From positions 1 to 64,000 of the forward strand of contig JAHDRN010000001.1 of the NCBI GenBank assembly GCA_018433245.1: a DNA stretch of 64,000 nucleotides, read 5' to 3'. Numbering within the stretch: the stretch's first letter is position 1; each line of letters opens with the position of its first letter. The notes beneath the pieces are model-generated. The model was not told the DNA's origin. It ran no database searches and was given only the letters and a program-made list of their open reading frames with translations. The position numbers and the translations under genes are program-made. Shown here piece by piece: positions 36,505 to 44,893 of the stretch. This stretch comes from Candidatus Proruminimicrobium quisquiliarum. GTDB taxonomy: Bacteria; Elusimicrobiota; Endomicrobiia; Endomicrobiales; Endomicrobiaceae.

Positions 36505-36684
36505 TCGGTTTAAAACAGAAATATTTTTTGAAAAAATGACAGTTTTTTGTTTTTATGATTGAATATACCGATTAGTTTCACTCCGCGGATGTTTATAAAG
36601 GCATAAAAAATATTTAATAATTCAGTCAGTCAAAAAATTTCTAACATTTCTTTGCGTTTGGTAAATACAATAATGTAAAATAAA

Positions 36685-36713
36685 TTGACGTAAATGTATA
36701 AATTTGTTAAAAT
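36685..36713 (+). promoter_or_regulatory. Promoter of the sugar ABC importer
   Basis: TTGACG (36685-36690), 17-bp spacer, TAAAAT (36708-36713), about 35 nt before the start codon. Confidence 0.6.
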
Positions 36714-36747
36714 CTTCAGCATCATTATAATAATTTTTGGGGGATAT

Positions 36748-38046
36748 ATGTTCAGGAAGTTAATGTTTTTACAGGTATTATTTGTCGCATTGGCGCTAAC
36801 TGTTGCCGGATGTTCTCAAAAACAAGAACAGAAAACAGATGATAAAAATATTGTTAAAATTTGGCACTGGATGACCGACAGACAGTCCGCTTTTGACAAA
36901 CTTGCAGACCAATATTTCAATGAAACCGGCGTGAAAGTCATTTTTGAAACGTATGCGCCCACCGATGTTTATAAAAATAAAATAACTGCAGCCGCAAGCG
37001 GACAGCTGTTGCCGGATATATTTAATCCTTTAAGCGATAAAAGAGAACTTGCTTCATATATAAAAGCGGGATTTATCGCTGATTTAACCGATGAAATGAA
37101 TTCAGGCTGGAAAGATATTTTCTTTGAAAAATCTCTGGAACAAAACAGATTTACCGAAGGTAATGAATGGGATGTAAAACCCGGTTATTACGGAGTTCCT
37201 CTTGATGTCAGCTCTCTTATGATATATTACAACAAAGATTTATTTACTCAGGCCGGGCTTGACCCGAATAATCCTCCAAAAACATGGGCTGAATTTATAG
37301 AAGCCGGCAAAAAATTAAGAGCGGCCAATATACAGCCTTTTGTAAGCGGATTCGGTGAAGCATGGCTTATAGGAGCTTTTGCCGCGTCTTATCAGTGGGA
37401 ATTGTTCGGCAAAGAAGGAATTTTAGACACTATAGACGGTAAAGTCGCATATAATGACCCCAGATGGGTAAGAATATTCGGACTGTTAAACGAAATGAAA
37501 GAGAATAAAATGTTTGCCTCCGGCATGGTAACAATGGTAAATAAAGATGCAGAAAGAACGTTTGCAACCGGAAGAGCGGGAATGACATTTAACGGTTCAT
37601 GGGGCGTCAATGTTTATAAGTCAATGAATCCTAATTTGAATTACGGAGTTATGGCTCCGCCTCAGCTTCCTGACGCTAAATATCCTTTATTAATATTCGG
37701 CGGAGACGGTTCGGCTATGTTTGTTAATGCAATGTCTCCTAACAAAGATAAAGCGATAGCTTTCTTAAAGTGGCTTACTCAGAGACCTCAGCAGTCTTTT
37801 TTGTCTGCAGAAACATTGAACATCCCTTCAAATAAAGAAAGCGCGCAGGATTTGCCGGATGTTTTAAAAACATTTTCCGAAAGCATAGCAAATACTTTTG
37901 AAAATTTGCCGAAATTGGAATCATGGCAGGTTGTAAATTACATAAATATAAATCTGCAGTCCGTTATGATAGGTGAAAAAACCCCTAAACAGGCGGCTGA
38001 TGAAGTTCAAGCTGAAAAAATCAGACAGGAAAAGGCAAAAAAATGA
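36748..38046 (+). CDS. Sugar-binding lipoprotein of an ABC importer
   Basis: 432 residues from ATG 36748 (GGGGGAT ribosome-binding site). Lipoprotein signal MFRKLMFLQVLFVALALTVA then Cys20 (lipobox VAGC), anchoring it in a membrane facing the periplasm. The body is an extracellular solute-binding protein of family 1: KIWHWMTDRQSAFDKLADQ, YYGVPLDVSSLMIYYNKDLF region (key blocks GVPLDVSS and YYNKDLF) and FNGSWGV. Such proteins bind oligosaccharides or glycerol phosphate compounds; the exact ligand is unknown. First gene of a binding protein-permease-permease operon. Confidence 0.88.
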   Translation: MFRKLMFLQVLFVALALTVAGCSQKQEQKTDDKNIVKIWHWMTDRQSAFDKLADQYFNETGVKVIFETYAPTDVYKNKITAAASGQLLPDIFNPLSDKRELASYIKAGFIADLTDEMNSGWKDIFFEKSLEQNRFTEGNEWDVKPGYYGVPLDVSSLMIYYNKDLFTQAGLDPNNPPKTWAEFIEAGKKLRAANIQPFVSGFGEAWLIGAFAASYQWELFGKEGILDTIDGKVAYNDPRWVRIFGLLNEMKENKMFASGMVTMVNKDAERTFATGRAGMTFNGSWGVNVYKSMNPNLNYGVMAPPQLPDAKYPLLIFGGDGSAMFVNAMSPNKDKAIAFLKWLTQRPQQSFLSAETLNIPSNKESAQDLPDVLKTFSESIANTFENLPKLESWQVVNYININLQSVMIGEKTPKQAADEVQAEKIRQEKAKK

Positions 38047-38921
38047 TAACGCCGAAAGAAAAAACGATAAATATGATGTTTATAATGCCGGCGCTGCTTT
38101 TGTTTTTGGTATTTAATTTTTATCCGCTTTTGAGAACATTCCAATTGAGTTTTTTCCAATGGAACGGCATAGATAAAGAAATGGTTTTTGTCGGTTTTGC
38201 GCAATATAAGGATATATTGTTCAATAATCCTGCTTTTTGGAAGTCAATGTTAAATGCCGGATATATTACTTTGCTTGCGCTTACGCTGCAAAACGGTTTG
38301 GCTTTACTGCTTGCACTTTTGGTTAACAGACAGATCAAAGGCGATAATATATACAGAGTTATATTTTTTCTTCCTCCCGTTCTGTCAGGCATAGTAGTCG
38401 GATTGATATGGAAATTTGTATATGACGGCAATTTTGGAATTTTAAATCATTGGCTTATATCGCTCGGATTTGACAATTTTAAAGATTTTGCGTGGCTTTC
38501 AGAAATAAAAACAGCGTTGTCCTCGGTTGCGGTAGTTCATATGTGGAAAGGATTTGGATACGGATTTATAATATTACTGGCGGGCTTGCAGACTATACCG
38601 AATGAGTTATACGAAGCTGCCGAAGTTGACGGAGCCGATACATGGCAACAGTTTAAACATATAACATTTCCTAGTATGATTCCTGTTTTTACAATAGTTA
38701 CCATTCTTACAATTTTAGGAACGATGCAAATCTTTGATTTGATATACTCTATGACAAGAGGAGGCCCCGCGGGATATACGCACGTTCCGATAACAAAAAT
38801 TTATGAATATATGAGTAACGGTGAATTTGGTTATTCTACTGCGATGGCCATTATTTTTGGAGTGGTTTTATTAGTAGTTTCTTTCGGGCAGTTATATGTA
38901 AGTAAAAAATTTAACAGGTAA
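38043..38921 (+). CDS. Sugar ABC transporter permease, MalF type
   Basis: 292 residues, six membrane segments. Starts inside the lipoprotein gene (ATGA overlap). The cytoplasmic EAA loop that docks the ATPase is clear: ELYEAAEVDGADTWQQFKHIT (blocks YEAAEVDGAD and FKHITFP). N-terminal segment MPALLLFLVFNFYPLL. Confidence 0.9.
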   Translation: MITPKEKTINMMFIMPALLLFLVFNFYPLLRTFQLSFFQWNGIDKEMVFVGFAQYKDILFNNPAFWKSMLNAGYITLLALTLQNGLALLLALLVNRQIKGDNIYRVIFFLPPVLSGIVVGLIWKFVYDGNFGILNHWLISLGFDNFKDFAWLSEIKTALSSVAVVHMWKGFGYGFIILLAGLQTIPNELYEAAEVDGADTWQQFKHITFPSMIPVFTIVTILTILGTMQIFDLIYSMTRGGPAGYTHVPITKIYEYMSNGEFGYSTAMAIIFGVVLLVVSFGQLYVSKKFNR

Positions 38922-38926
38922 ATAAA

Positions 38927-39766
38927 ATGAATTTATTTAAAGCAAAAAAAATATTGACGAGCTCTATAACCCATATTATACTTATAGCGGTTGCTGTAAC
39001 TTGTATTTTCCCGGTTTTTTGGATGTTATCGTCATCTCTTAAAACGCAGGAAGAAATATTCACAAAAATGGCTCTTTTTCCGGAAACATGGCAGTGGGGC
39101 AATTATGTTGAAGCATTTGTAAAAGCCGAATTCGGAATATATTTTCTTAACAGCGTTTTTTATACTGTTGTCGGAGTTTCGTGCATAGTTTTTATAACCT
39201 CTCTAGCCGCTTATGGTTTTGCAAGGCTTGAATTTTGGGGTAAAAATTTCTTTTTTTATCTTTTGATATCGACGCTTCTTATTCCTATACCCGGTATTTT
39301 TGTTCCTTTGTATCTTTTATTAAAAAAACTGACTCTTCTTGATACCAGAACGGGGCTTCTGCTGTGTTATATAAGCGGAGGTCTTGCTTTTGGATTATTT
39401 GTATTAAGATCTTTCTTTGAGGAATTGCCGAAGGAGATAGAAGAAGCGGCTCTTATAGACGGTTGTTCAAGATTCGGAATATATTGGAGAATAGCTCTTC
39501 CTCTTGCAAAGCCGGCCATAGCGACGCTTGTAATTTTAAATTGTCTTACTATATGGAATGAATTTTTGATGGCTTTGGTAGTTTTACAAGATAAGGCAAA
39601 GATGCCCATACAGAGAGGATTGATGGTGTTTCAGGGTACTTTTATTACCGATTATCCGCTTTTAATGGCAGGATTGACAATAGCGACAATTCCTATACTT
39701 ATAGTATACCTTCTTATGCAAAAACATATAGTCAAAGGTATTGCCGCAGGTGCGCTTAAAGGATAA
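38927..39766 (+). CDS. Sugar ABC transporter permease, MalG type
   Basis: 279 residues, six membrane segments. EAA loop: EIEEAALIDGCSRFGIYWRI, and a C-terminal LMQKHIVKGIAAGALKG, the typical MalG ending. No ATP-binding gene follows, so the importer must borrow an MsmK/UgpC-type ATPase encoded elsewhere. Confidence 0.9.
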   Translation: MNLFKAKKILTSSITHIILIAVAVTCIFPVFWMLSSSLKTQEEIFTKMALFPETWQWGNYVEAFVKAEFGIYFLNSVFYTVVGVSCIVFITSLAAYGFARLEFWGKNFFFYLLISTLLIPIPGIFVPLYLLLKKLTLLDTRTGLLLCYISGGLAFGLFVLRSFFEELPKEIEEAALIDGCSRFGIYWRIALPLAKPAIATLVILNCLTIWNEFLMALVVLQDKAKMPIQRGLMVFQGTFITDYPLLMAGLTIATIPILIVYLLMQKHIVKGIAAGALKG

Positions 39767-39786
39767 TTTTTACTATCGGCAAACGG

Positions 39787-40413
39787 ATGTTGGATATGGC
39801 AATAGAAGTTATAGTTTTTGATTTGGGAAAAGTTATTTTTGATTTTGACATCAATAAACTGTCGGACGGTTTTCACCTTTCATCAAAAAGTTCAAAACAG
39901 GATGTTGTGGATTTAGTCTCCGGACATAAAGATATATTTATAAATTATGAAAAAGGGACGATGTCTTCCCGTGAATTTTATAATCAAATGTCATCGCTTC
40001 TGAAATTAAATACGGATTATGATAAATTCAGCGATATATGGAATGATATATTTACGCCTTTTGAAGACATATCGGCCTTTATAAAAATATTATCAAAAAA
40101 ATATCCTCTTGCAATACTTTCAAATACAAACGACCTGCATTTTGAATATTTAAAAAATAAATATCCCGAAACTTTTTCATATTTTAAAAATTTTCATTTG
40201 TCTTATAAAATCGGAGCAAGAAAGCCGGACGACGAAATATATAAAAAAGTTATAGATTTTTACAATATAAATCCCGCAAACATATTTTTTACCGACGATC
40301 TTGAAAAAAACATAATTTCCGCCAGAGCATCGGGCATAAACGCGTACAAGTTTGAAGGATTGGGAAAATTAAAAAAAGATTTAAATTTACTCGGAGTAAA
40401 TTTCGGTTTATGA
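39787..40413 (+). CDS. HAD-superfamily phosphatase (YihX-like)
   Basis: 208 residues. HAD motifs in order: nucleophile FDLGKVIFDFD (the Asp at the start), motif II LSNTND, motif III Lys in GARKPDDEIY, motif IV FFTDDLEKN. The second catalytic Asp of motif I is two residues further as in FDLGxVIFDFD, which fits the YihX/GPH group of small-molecule phosphatases (sugar phosphates). Either ATG 39787 or 39796 could start it. Overlaps the next gene by 4 bases; first gene of the nadE operon. Confidence 0.82.
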   Translation: MLDMAIEVIVFDLGKVIFDFDINKLSDGFHLSSKSSKQDVVDLVSGHKDIFINYEKGTMSSREFYNQMSSLLKLNTDYDKFSDIWNDIFTPFEDISAFIKILSKKYPLAILSNTNDLHFEYLKNKYPETFSYFKNFHLSYKIGARKPDDEIYKKVIDFYNINPANIFFTDDLEKNIISARASGINAYKFEGLGKLKKDLNLLGVNFGL

Positions 40414-40823
40414 TAGATTTCGGAATAAGCATTTCAAAACAGCAGTTGTTGCAAAAAAAGTTTGAAAGATTTAATATTAAAGAAAGTGATATCACCGAAA
40501 AATTTGTTCATTCATCCGGCCATGGCGGGCAAAATCTCAATAAAGTGGCGACTTGCGTATATTTGAAACATATACCGACTTCAATAGAAATTAAATGCCA
40601 GAAATACAGAACGCAGCTTTTAAACAGATATGCCGCCAGAAAAATGCTGGCTGATATGATTGAATCAAAAATTTTGGGAGAAAAAAGCGAAAGGGTAAAA
40701 GAAATAGAAAAAATAAGAAGGCAAAAGAGAAAAAGATCAAAAAGAGCAAAAGAAAAAATGCTTGATAATAAAAAAATAAACTCTGAAAAAAAACAAAACA
40801 GAAAAAGACCGGAATATTTATGA
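40410..40823 (+). CDS. Release-factor-like peptidyl-tRNA hydrolase, GGQ protein
   Basis: 137 residues. Contains only the catalytic domain of class I release factors, with the GGQ tripeptide in SSGHGGQNLNKVAT, and a strongly basic C-terminal tail (QKRKRSKRAKEKML). It lacks the codon-recognition domains, so it cannot be RF1 or RF2; it belongs with ArfB (YaeJ) or, by the SSGxGGQNxNKVxT form, the mitochondrial MTRFR-like group, which release peptides from stalled ribosomes. It is a second rescue route besides the tmRNA. Overlaps both neighbours by 4 bases. Confidence 0.82.
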   Translation: MIDFGISISKQQLLQKKFERFNIKESDITEKFVHSSGHGGQNLNKVATCVYLKHIPTSIEIKCQKYRTQLLNRYAARKMLADMIESKILGEKSERVKEIEKIRRQKRKRSKRAKEKMLDNKKINSEKKQNRKRPEYL

Positions 40824-42457
40824 AAATAGCGATAGCTCAGGTAAATCAGAAGGTCGGCGATATCAAAGGCAACAGACGCAAAATAGTAGATTATGTCCGT
40901 TCGGCAAAAAAACAGAATGCCGATTTGGTTATATTTCCCGAATTTGCGATGATAGGCGGGTATGTTGAGGATTTGCTCCTAAATAAAAATTTCATTGATA
41001 AAAATTATGAAAATATTGAAATTATTACCACGCGTTCCGATTTGGATTCAATGATAACCCTTATCGGGACGGTTTCAAATGATAAATTTGAAAAAGAACA
41101 TATAATAAACACTGTTTCAATGTTTACAAAAAATACCATGAAAGTCGTGGCGTCAAAGGATATTCTTGATGATTCCGATTTTAAAGATTCAAAATATTTT
41201 AAAAGATCCGGATTTTCAAATGTGTTTAAAATTCATGATAAAAATTTTGCATGCGTAATAGCCGACAGTCCTGTTTCAGTTTTAAAAAATGTGGAGAAAG
41301 CTTCGTGGCTGGGAGTTGACGTTATAGCGGTATTTAGTTGTTCTTCTTACTACAAAGGCAAAACGGCTCATATAAGGGAAATATTGAAAAAAGCGGCAAA
41401 AGAATATAATGTAGATGTCGCTTACGTGAATATGGCAGGCGCGCAGGACGGTTTTGTTTTTGACGGCGGAAGTTTTTATGTCGCCAAAGAAGGCGTTTTT
41501 AAGGCTTTGTTGAAAAATTTTGAAGAAGAGTTGTTTATTTTTGACACCGACGGAAAAAATGTTACAGAAAATGAAGAAAATATCGCAAAAGAAATGTATG
41601 ATGCTTCCGTTTTGGGATTAAAAGATTATTGCGTTAAAAACGGTTTTAAAAAATGCGTGTTGGGCGTAAGCGGCGGCATAGATTCCGCTCTTACTCTTGC
41701 GATAGCGGTTGATGCGTTAGGCTCGGAAAATGTTATTGCCGTTTCAATGCCTTCCGAACACACTTCCGATGAAAGTATTCAATACGCCGGCAAGTTATGC
41801 GTAAGATTCGGCGTTAAAATGCATACGATTGCCATAAATGATATTTATAATTCTTATTTAAAAAATTTTGAAAAAGTTTTTGAAGGTACCAATAAAGATT
41901 CAACTGAAGAAAATATTCAGGCAAGAATAAGAAACAACATACTTATGTCTATTTCAAATAAATTCGGATATATATCTTTGTGCACATGCAACAAGTCGGA
42001 AGACTCAGTAGGATACAGCACTTTATACGGAGATGCCGGAGGCGGCTATGCTCCGATAAGCGATCTTTTGAAGAAAGAAGTATATCTGTTGGCCGAGTAC
42101 GTAAATAAAACGGCAGGTTCGGAGTTAATTCCGGAAGAAATAATCAAAAGAGTTCCGACGGCTGAACTAAAGCCCGGACAGAAAGACTCTGATTCATTGC
42201 CGGAATATAATGTTTTGGACGATATTCTTGAAAAGATTTTTTATAAAAATATGAAATATCAAGAAATTATTGATTCCGGAGTTTCCAAAGAAGAGCTTGA
42301 TAAAGTTTCTTCTCTGATTTTTTGCTCCGAATACAAAAGGCGCCAGGCTCCGGTAGGAACAAAAGTAAGCAGAGCCGCTTTTCTTAAAAATATACAATTT
42401 CCAATAACAAACGGATATATATGGGAACATACTTCAGGGGACATAGACAAAGAATAA
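40820..42457 (+). CDS. nadE: NAD+ synthase with catalytically altered nitrilase domain
   Basis: 545 residues: N-terminal nitrilase-fold glutaminase domain (1-250) and C-terminal synthetase domain with the pyrophosphate loop SGGIDS at 284-289. It makes NAD+ from deamido-NAD+. In the glutaminase domain Glu41 (FPEFAMIGGY) and Lys113 are in place, but the nucleophile Cys of the usual ICEDxW motif is Ala148 (VIADSP; codon 41261-41263). The protein therefore probably cannot use glutamine and depends on free ammonia, unless Cys145 substitutes. The last 37 bases overlap radC. Confidence 0.9.
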   Translation: MKIAIAQVNQKVGDIKGNRRKIVDYVRSAKKQNADLVIFPEFAMIGGYVEDLLLNKNFIDKNYENIEIITTRSDLDSMITLIGTVSNDKFEKEHIINTVSMFTKNTMKVVASKDILDDSDFKDSKYFKRSGFSNVFKIHDKNFACVIADSPVSVLKNVEKASWLGVDVIAVFSCSSYYKGKTAHIREILKKAAKEYNVDVAYVNMAGAQDGFVFDGGSFYVAKEGVFKALLKNFEEELFIFDTDGKNVTENEENIAKEMYDASVLGLKDYCVKNGFKKCVLGVSGGIDSALTLAIAVDALGSENVIAVSMPSEHTSDESIQYAGKLCVRFGVKMHTIAINDIYNSYLKNFEKVFEGTNKDSTEENIQARIRNNILMSISNKFGYISLCTCNKSEDSVGYSTLYGDAGGGYAPISDLLKKEVYLLAEYVNKTAGSELIPEEIIKRVPTAELKPGQKDSDSLPEYNVLDDILEKIFYKNMKYQEIIDSGVSKEELDKVSSLIFCSEYKRRQAPVGTKVSRAAFLKNIQFPITNGYIWEHTSGDIDKE

Positions 42458-43095
42458 AAGAAAGGTTTTTGCGCTCAGGGTTAAAGGATTGGAAAGATTA
42501 CGAAATCCTTGAACTTGCGTTGACTTTTGCCGTTGCCCGCAAAGATACAAAACAAATTGCCAAACAGGTTATTGAAAAATTCGGAAACCTCAAAAATGTA
42601 CTTAATTCCGACATTGAAAGATTAAAAGAAATCAAGGGAATAAAGGACCACGCCGCTTTCTTTATTTCTTTTTTAAAAAGTTTTGCCGTAAAATATTCAG
42701 AACTTGAACTCGCCGAAAAAGAAAAGATATCTTCTCCGTCTGATACGGTTGTTTTTTTGAAAGCATTAATAGGTTCTTCAAAAGATGAAATTTTTTACGC
42801 TATTTTTATGAATGCTTCAAATAAAATTTTATTTTATGACGAAATCAACAGGGGTGTAGTAAATAAATCTGCCGTTTATCCGAGAAAAATAGTTGAATTA
42901 GCCTTAAAACACAATGCGACATCGGTAATTGTAGCGCATAATCATCCGGGAGGCGGGTGTAATCCCTCGCAAAATGATATAATAGCTACAGAGGCAGTTT
43001 TAAAAGCTTTGAAAACCGTAGATATTTCTTTATTGGATCATATAATAGTTACCGACAAAAATTATTACAGCTTTAAAGATAACGGATTAATTTAA
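42421..43095 (+). CDS. radC: RadC-family JAB/MPN domain protein
   Basis: 224 residues. N-terminal helix-hairpin-helix part (GHRQRIKERFLRSG, DYEILELAL) and a C-terminal JAB metalloprotease-like domain with VIVAHNHPGGGCNPSQND (HxH-type zinc site HNHPGG). RadC proteins are linked to DNA repair by old genetics, but their biochemical role is unsettled. Starts within nadE. Confidence 0.9.
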   Translation: MGTYFRGHRQRIKERFLRSGLKDWKDYEILELALTFAVARKDTKQIAKQVIEKFGNLKNVLNSDIERLKEIKGIKDHAAFFISFLKSFAVKYSELELAEKEKISSPSDTVVFLKALIGSSKDEIFYAIFMNASNKILFYDEINRGVVNKSAVYPRKIVELALKHNATSVIVAHNHPGGGCNPSQNDIIATEAVLKALKTVDISLLDHIIVTDKNYYSFKDNGLI

Positions 43096-43106
43096 AGGAG
43101 AAAAAA

Positions 43107-44528
43107 GTGAGCGGTTTATTCGGAGTTATTTCAAAGAGCGATTGTTCGGAGTTTTTAATTTACGGGACGGATTATCACACTCACATGGGTTCCGAATACG
43201 GCGGACTTGCAGTGCTGGATAAAGATTTTTCAAGATATATCCATAAAATGAGCAATGCAAACTTCAGAGACAGATTCTTTGAAAATATAAAAGAATTAAA
43301 AATAACGAAAGGTATCGGATGTATAAGCGATTTGGATGAGCAGCCGATATATATAAAATCCAATTTAGGAGATTTCTGTATCGTTACGACAGGCAGAATA
43401 GAAAATATAAAAGAATTATCCGAAAATTTAATGGGAACAGGCGTTTGTTTTACGGAATTCAGTAAAGATTACGTAAATATGACCGAAGTTATAGCAAGAA
43501 TTGTGGCAAGCAGTTCAAGTATTGTTGAAGGAATAAAAAAAGTTTTTCAAAAAATAAAAGGCTCCTGTTCTTTGCTGATACTCAGCAGAGAAGGTTTGTA
43601 CGTGGCAAGAGATTATCACGGAAGAACTTCTTTGATTTTAGGCAAAAATCAGGATTCAATTGCCGTGTGTTCGGAAACTTGTTCATTTACAAATTTAGGA
43701 TATAAGACAATCAGGGATTTAAATCCGGGAGAGATTATATTAATTAATCAGGATGAAATAAAAACATTATATGAGGGTGAGAAGAAAAAGAAAATTTGCG
43801 CGTTTTTATGGATATATACGGGATTTCCCGCATCCGATTATGAAGGAATAAATTCTGAAATTGTCAGAGAAAGATGCGGCAAGGCATTGGCAAAAAGAGA
43901 CAAAGATATAAAAGCGGATTTTGTAGCCGGCGTTCCTGATTCCGGAATAGCGCATGCAATCGGATATGCGATGGCATCTAAACTGCCGTTTAGAAGAGCT
44001 CTTGTAAAATATACTCCGACTTACGGCAGAAGCTATACGCCGCCGTCTCAATTTTTAAGAGATCTTACGGCAAAAATGAAGTTGGTTCCGATAAAGGAAA
44101 TTGTTAACGGCAACAGCCTTGTAATTCTTGAAGACTCGATTGTAAGAGGAACGCAGCTGAAAAATTTTACCGTTGAAAAATTATGGAACTGCGGCGCAAA
44201 AGAAATTCATGTAAGACCGGCATGTCCTCCGTTGATGTTCCCGTGTTTATATTGTAACGCTACCAGAACGAACAGTGAACTTGTTACAAGAAGAGCAATA
44301 AAAGAAATAGAAGGCAAAGAAATTGAAAATATAGACAAATACTTGGATTATACTACGCCTCAATATGCAAAAATGATAGAATGGATTCGTAAAGATCTTA
44401 ATATTACATCGTTAAAATATCAGACGCTTGAAGATATGATAGAAGCCATAGGATTGCCGGAGCAGGATTTATGTACATTTTGTTGGAACGGGAAAGGATG
44501 CAAAGGATGCGGAAATGAAACAGTATGA
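43107..44528 (+). CDS. PurF-like phosphoribosyltransferase without N-terminal Cys
   Basis: 473 residues, GTG start with AAAGGAG 6 nt upstream. Amidophosphoribosyltransferase architecture: Ntn glutaminase-like half (1-230) and a phosphoribosyltransferase half with the PRPP loop VILEDSIVRGTQ. The normal N-terminal nucleophile (MCGI-) is replaced: the sequence starts MSGLFGV, Ser2 codon 43110-43112, and the NG-N block is degenerate (TTGRIEN). Cysteines PCLYC and LCTFCWNGKGCKGC could bind an iron-sulfur cluster as in B. subtilis PurF. I recall Bacteroidetes relatives that begin MGG-, so this is probably a subfamily, ammonia-dependent or with another role. No other purine gene is near. Confidence 0.82.
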   Translation: MSGLFGVISKSDCSEFLIYGTDYHTHMGSEYGGLAVLDKDFSRYIHKMSNANFRDRFFENIKELKITKGIGCISDLDEQPIYIKSNLGDFCIVTTGRIENIKELSENLMGTGVCFTEFSKDYVNMTEVIARIVASSSSIVEGIKKVFQKIKGSCSLLILSREGLYVARDYHGRTSLILGKNQDSIAVCSETCSFTNLGYKTIRDLNPGEIILINQDEIKTLYEGEKKKKICAFLWIYTGFPASDYEGINSEIVRERCGKALAKRDKDIKADFVAGVPDSGIAHAIGYAMASKLPFRRALVKYTPTYGRSYTPPSQFLRDLTAKMKLVPIKEIVNGNSLVILEDSIVRGTQLKNFTVEKLWNCGAKEIHVRPACPPLMFPCLYCNATRTNSELVTRRAIKEIEGKEIENIDKYLDYTTPQYAKMIEWIRKDLNITSLKYQTLEDMIEAIGLPEQDLCTFCWNGKGCKGCGNETV

Positions 44529-44760
44529 AAAAATAACGCTGTATTCTTTAAGCACGTGTTTTTGGTGCGCGAAAGTTAAAAAGTTATTAACCGAACTGAA
44601 TGTTGTTTTTCAAGAAACATATGTAGATTTGTTAGATGAGAAAGAGCAGGTTAAAATAATGGCCCATTTAAAAGCAAAAGACACATTTCCGATACTTGTT
44701 ATTGACGGCAAATATATTATAGGCTATGACGAAGAAGCCGTGAAAAAATTATTTGAATGA
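44515..44760 (+). CDS. Glutaredoxin-like protein
   Basis: 81 residues. Thioredoxin fold with a CFWC active site in LSTCFWCAKVKKLL and the cis-proline block DTFPILVIDGKYIIGY. Small glutaredoxin-like thiol reductant. Overlaps the PurF-like gene by 14 bases, which raises the possibility that it reduces that protein's cysteine cluster; inference only. Confidence 0.85.
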   Translation: MKQYEKITLYSLSTCFWCAKVKKLLTELNVVFQETYVDLLDEKEQVKIMAHLKAKDTFPILVIDGKYIIGYDEEAVKKLFE

Positions 44761-44789
44761 CGCAATACGCGGATTAAGCCGGTTTATGC

Positions 44790-44819
44790 TTGAAAAATAA
44801 AGATAAAATTTAGTATAAT
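44790..44819 (+). promoter_or_regulatory. Promoter of the rimP-nusA-infB operon
   Basis: TTGAAA (44790-44795), 18-bp spacer, TATAAT (44814-44819). Transcription would start near 44826. Confidence 0.75.
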
Positions 44820-44851
44820 ACAAGAACACAGTATGTTCTGGGTATATCTCG

Positions 44852-44880
44852 GGTGGCCGGAAGGTCGCCTTTTGTTTTTA
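44852..44880 (+). terminator. Attenuator-like hairpin in the rimP leader
   Basis: GGTGGCC (44852-44858) pairs over seven positions with GGTCGCC (44863-44869) across a GGAA tetraloop, followed by a T-rich tract to 44880. It lies between the promoter and rimP (44894), so it can only end transcription of the operon itself. A smaller hairpin GAACA-CAGTA-TGTTC precedes it (44824-44838). Confidence 0.7.
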
Positions 44881-44893
44881 TAGGATTTTTATT

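Larger units (their letters stand above)
36305..36747. other. 443-nt intergenic region with repeats and a promoter
   Basis: No convincing gene. It starts with a T run after the tRNA, holds two copies of a 50-bp palindromic repeat (listed separately), a featureless AT-rich stretch from about 36510 to 36680, and the promoter and GGGGGAT ribosome-binding site of the sugar-binding lipoprotein. Confidence 0.7.

Noticed and set aside
36510-36680. Riboswitch or small gene before the sugar importer
   Set aside because: The stretch lies upstream of the predicted promoter, is AT-rich and shows no motif or stable fold I recognise.
40410-40823. Truncated prfA or prfB gene
   Set aside because: It has its own start, overlaps both neighbours precisely as an operon gene, and ends in a basic tail typical of stand-alone rescue factors.
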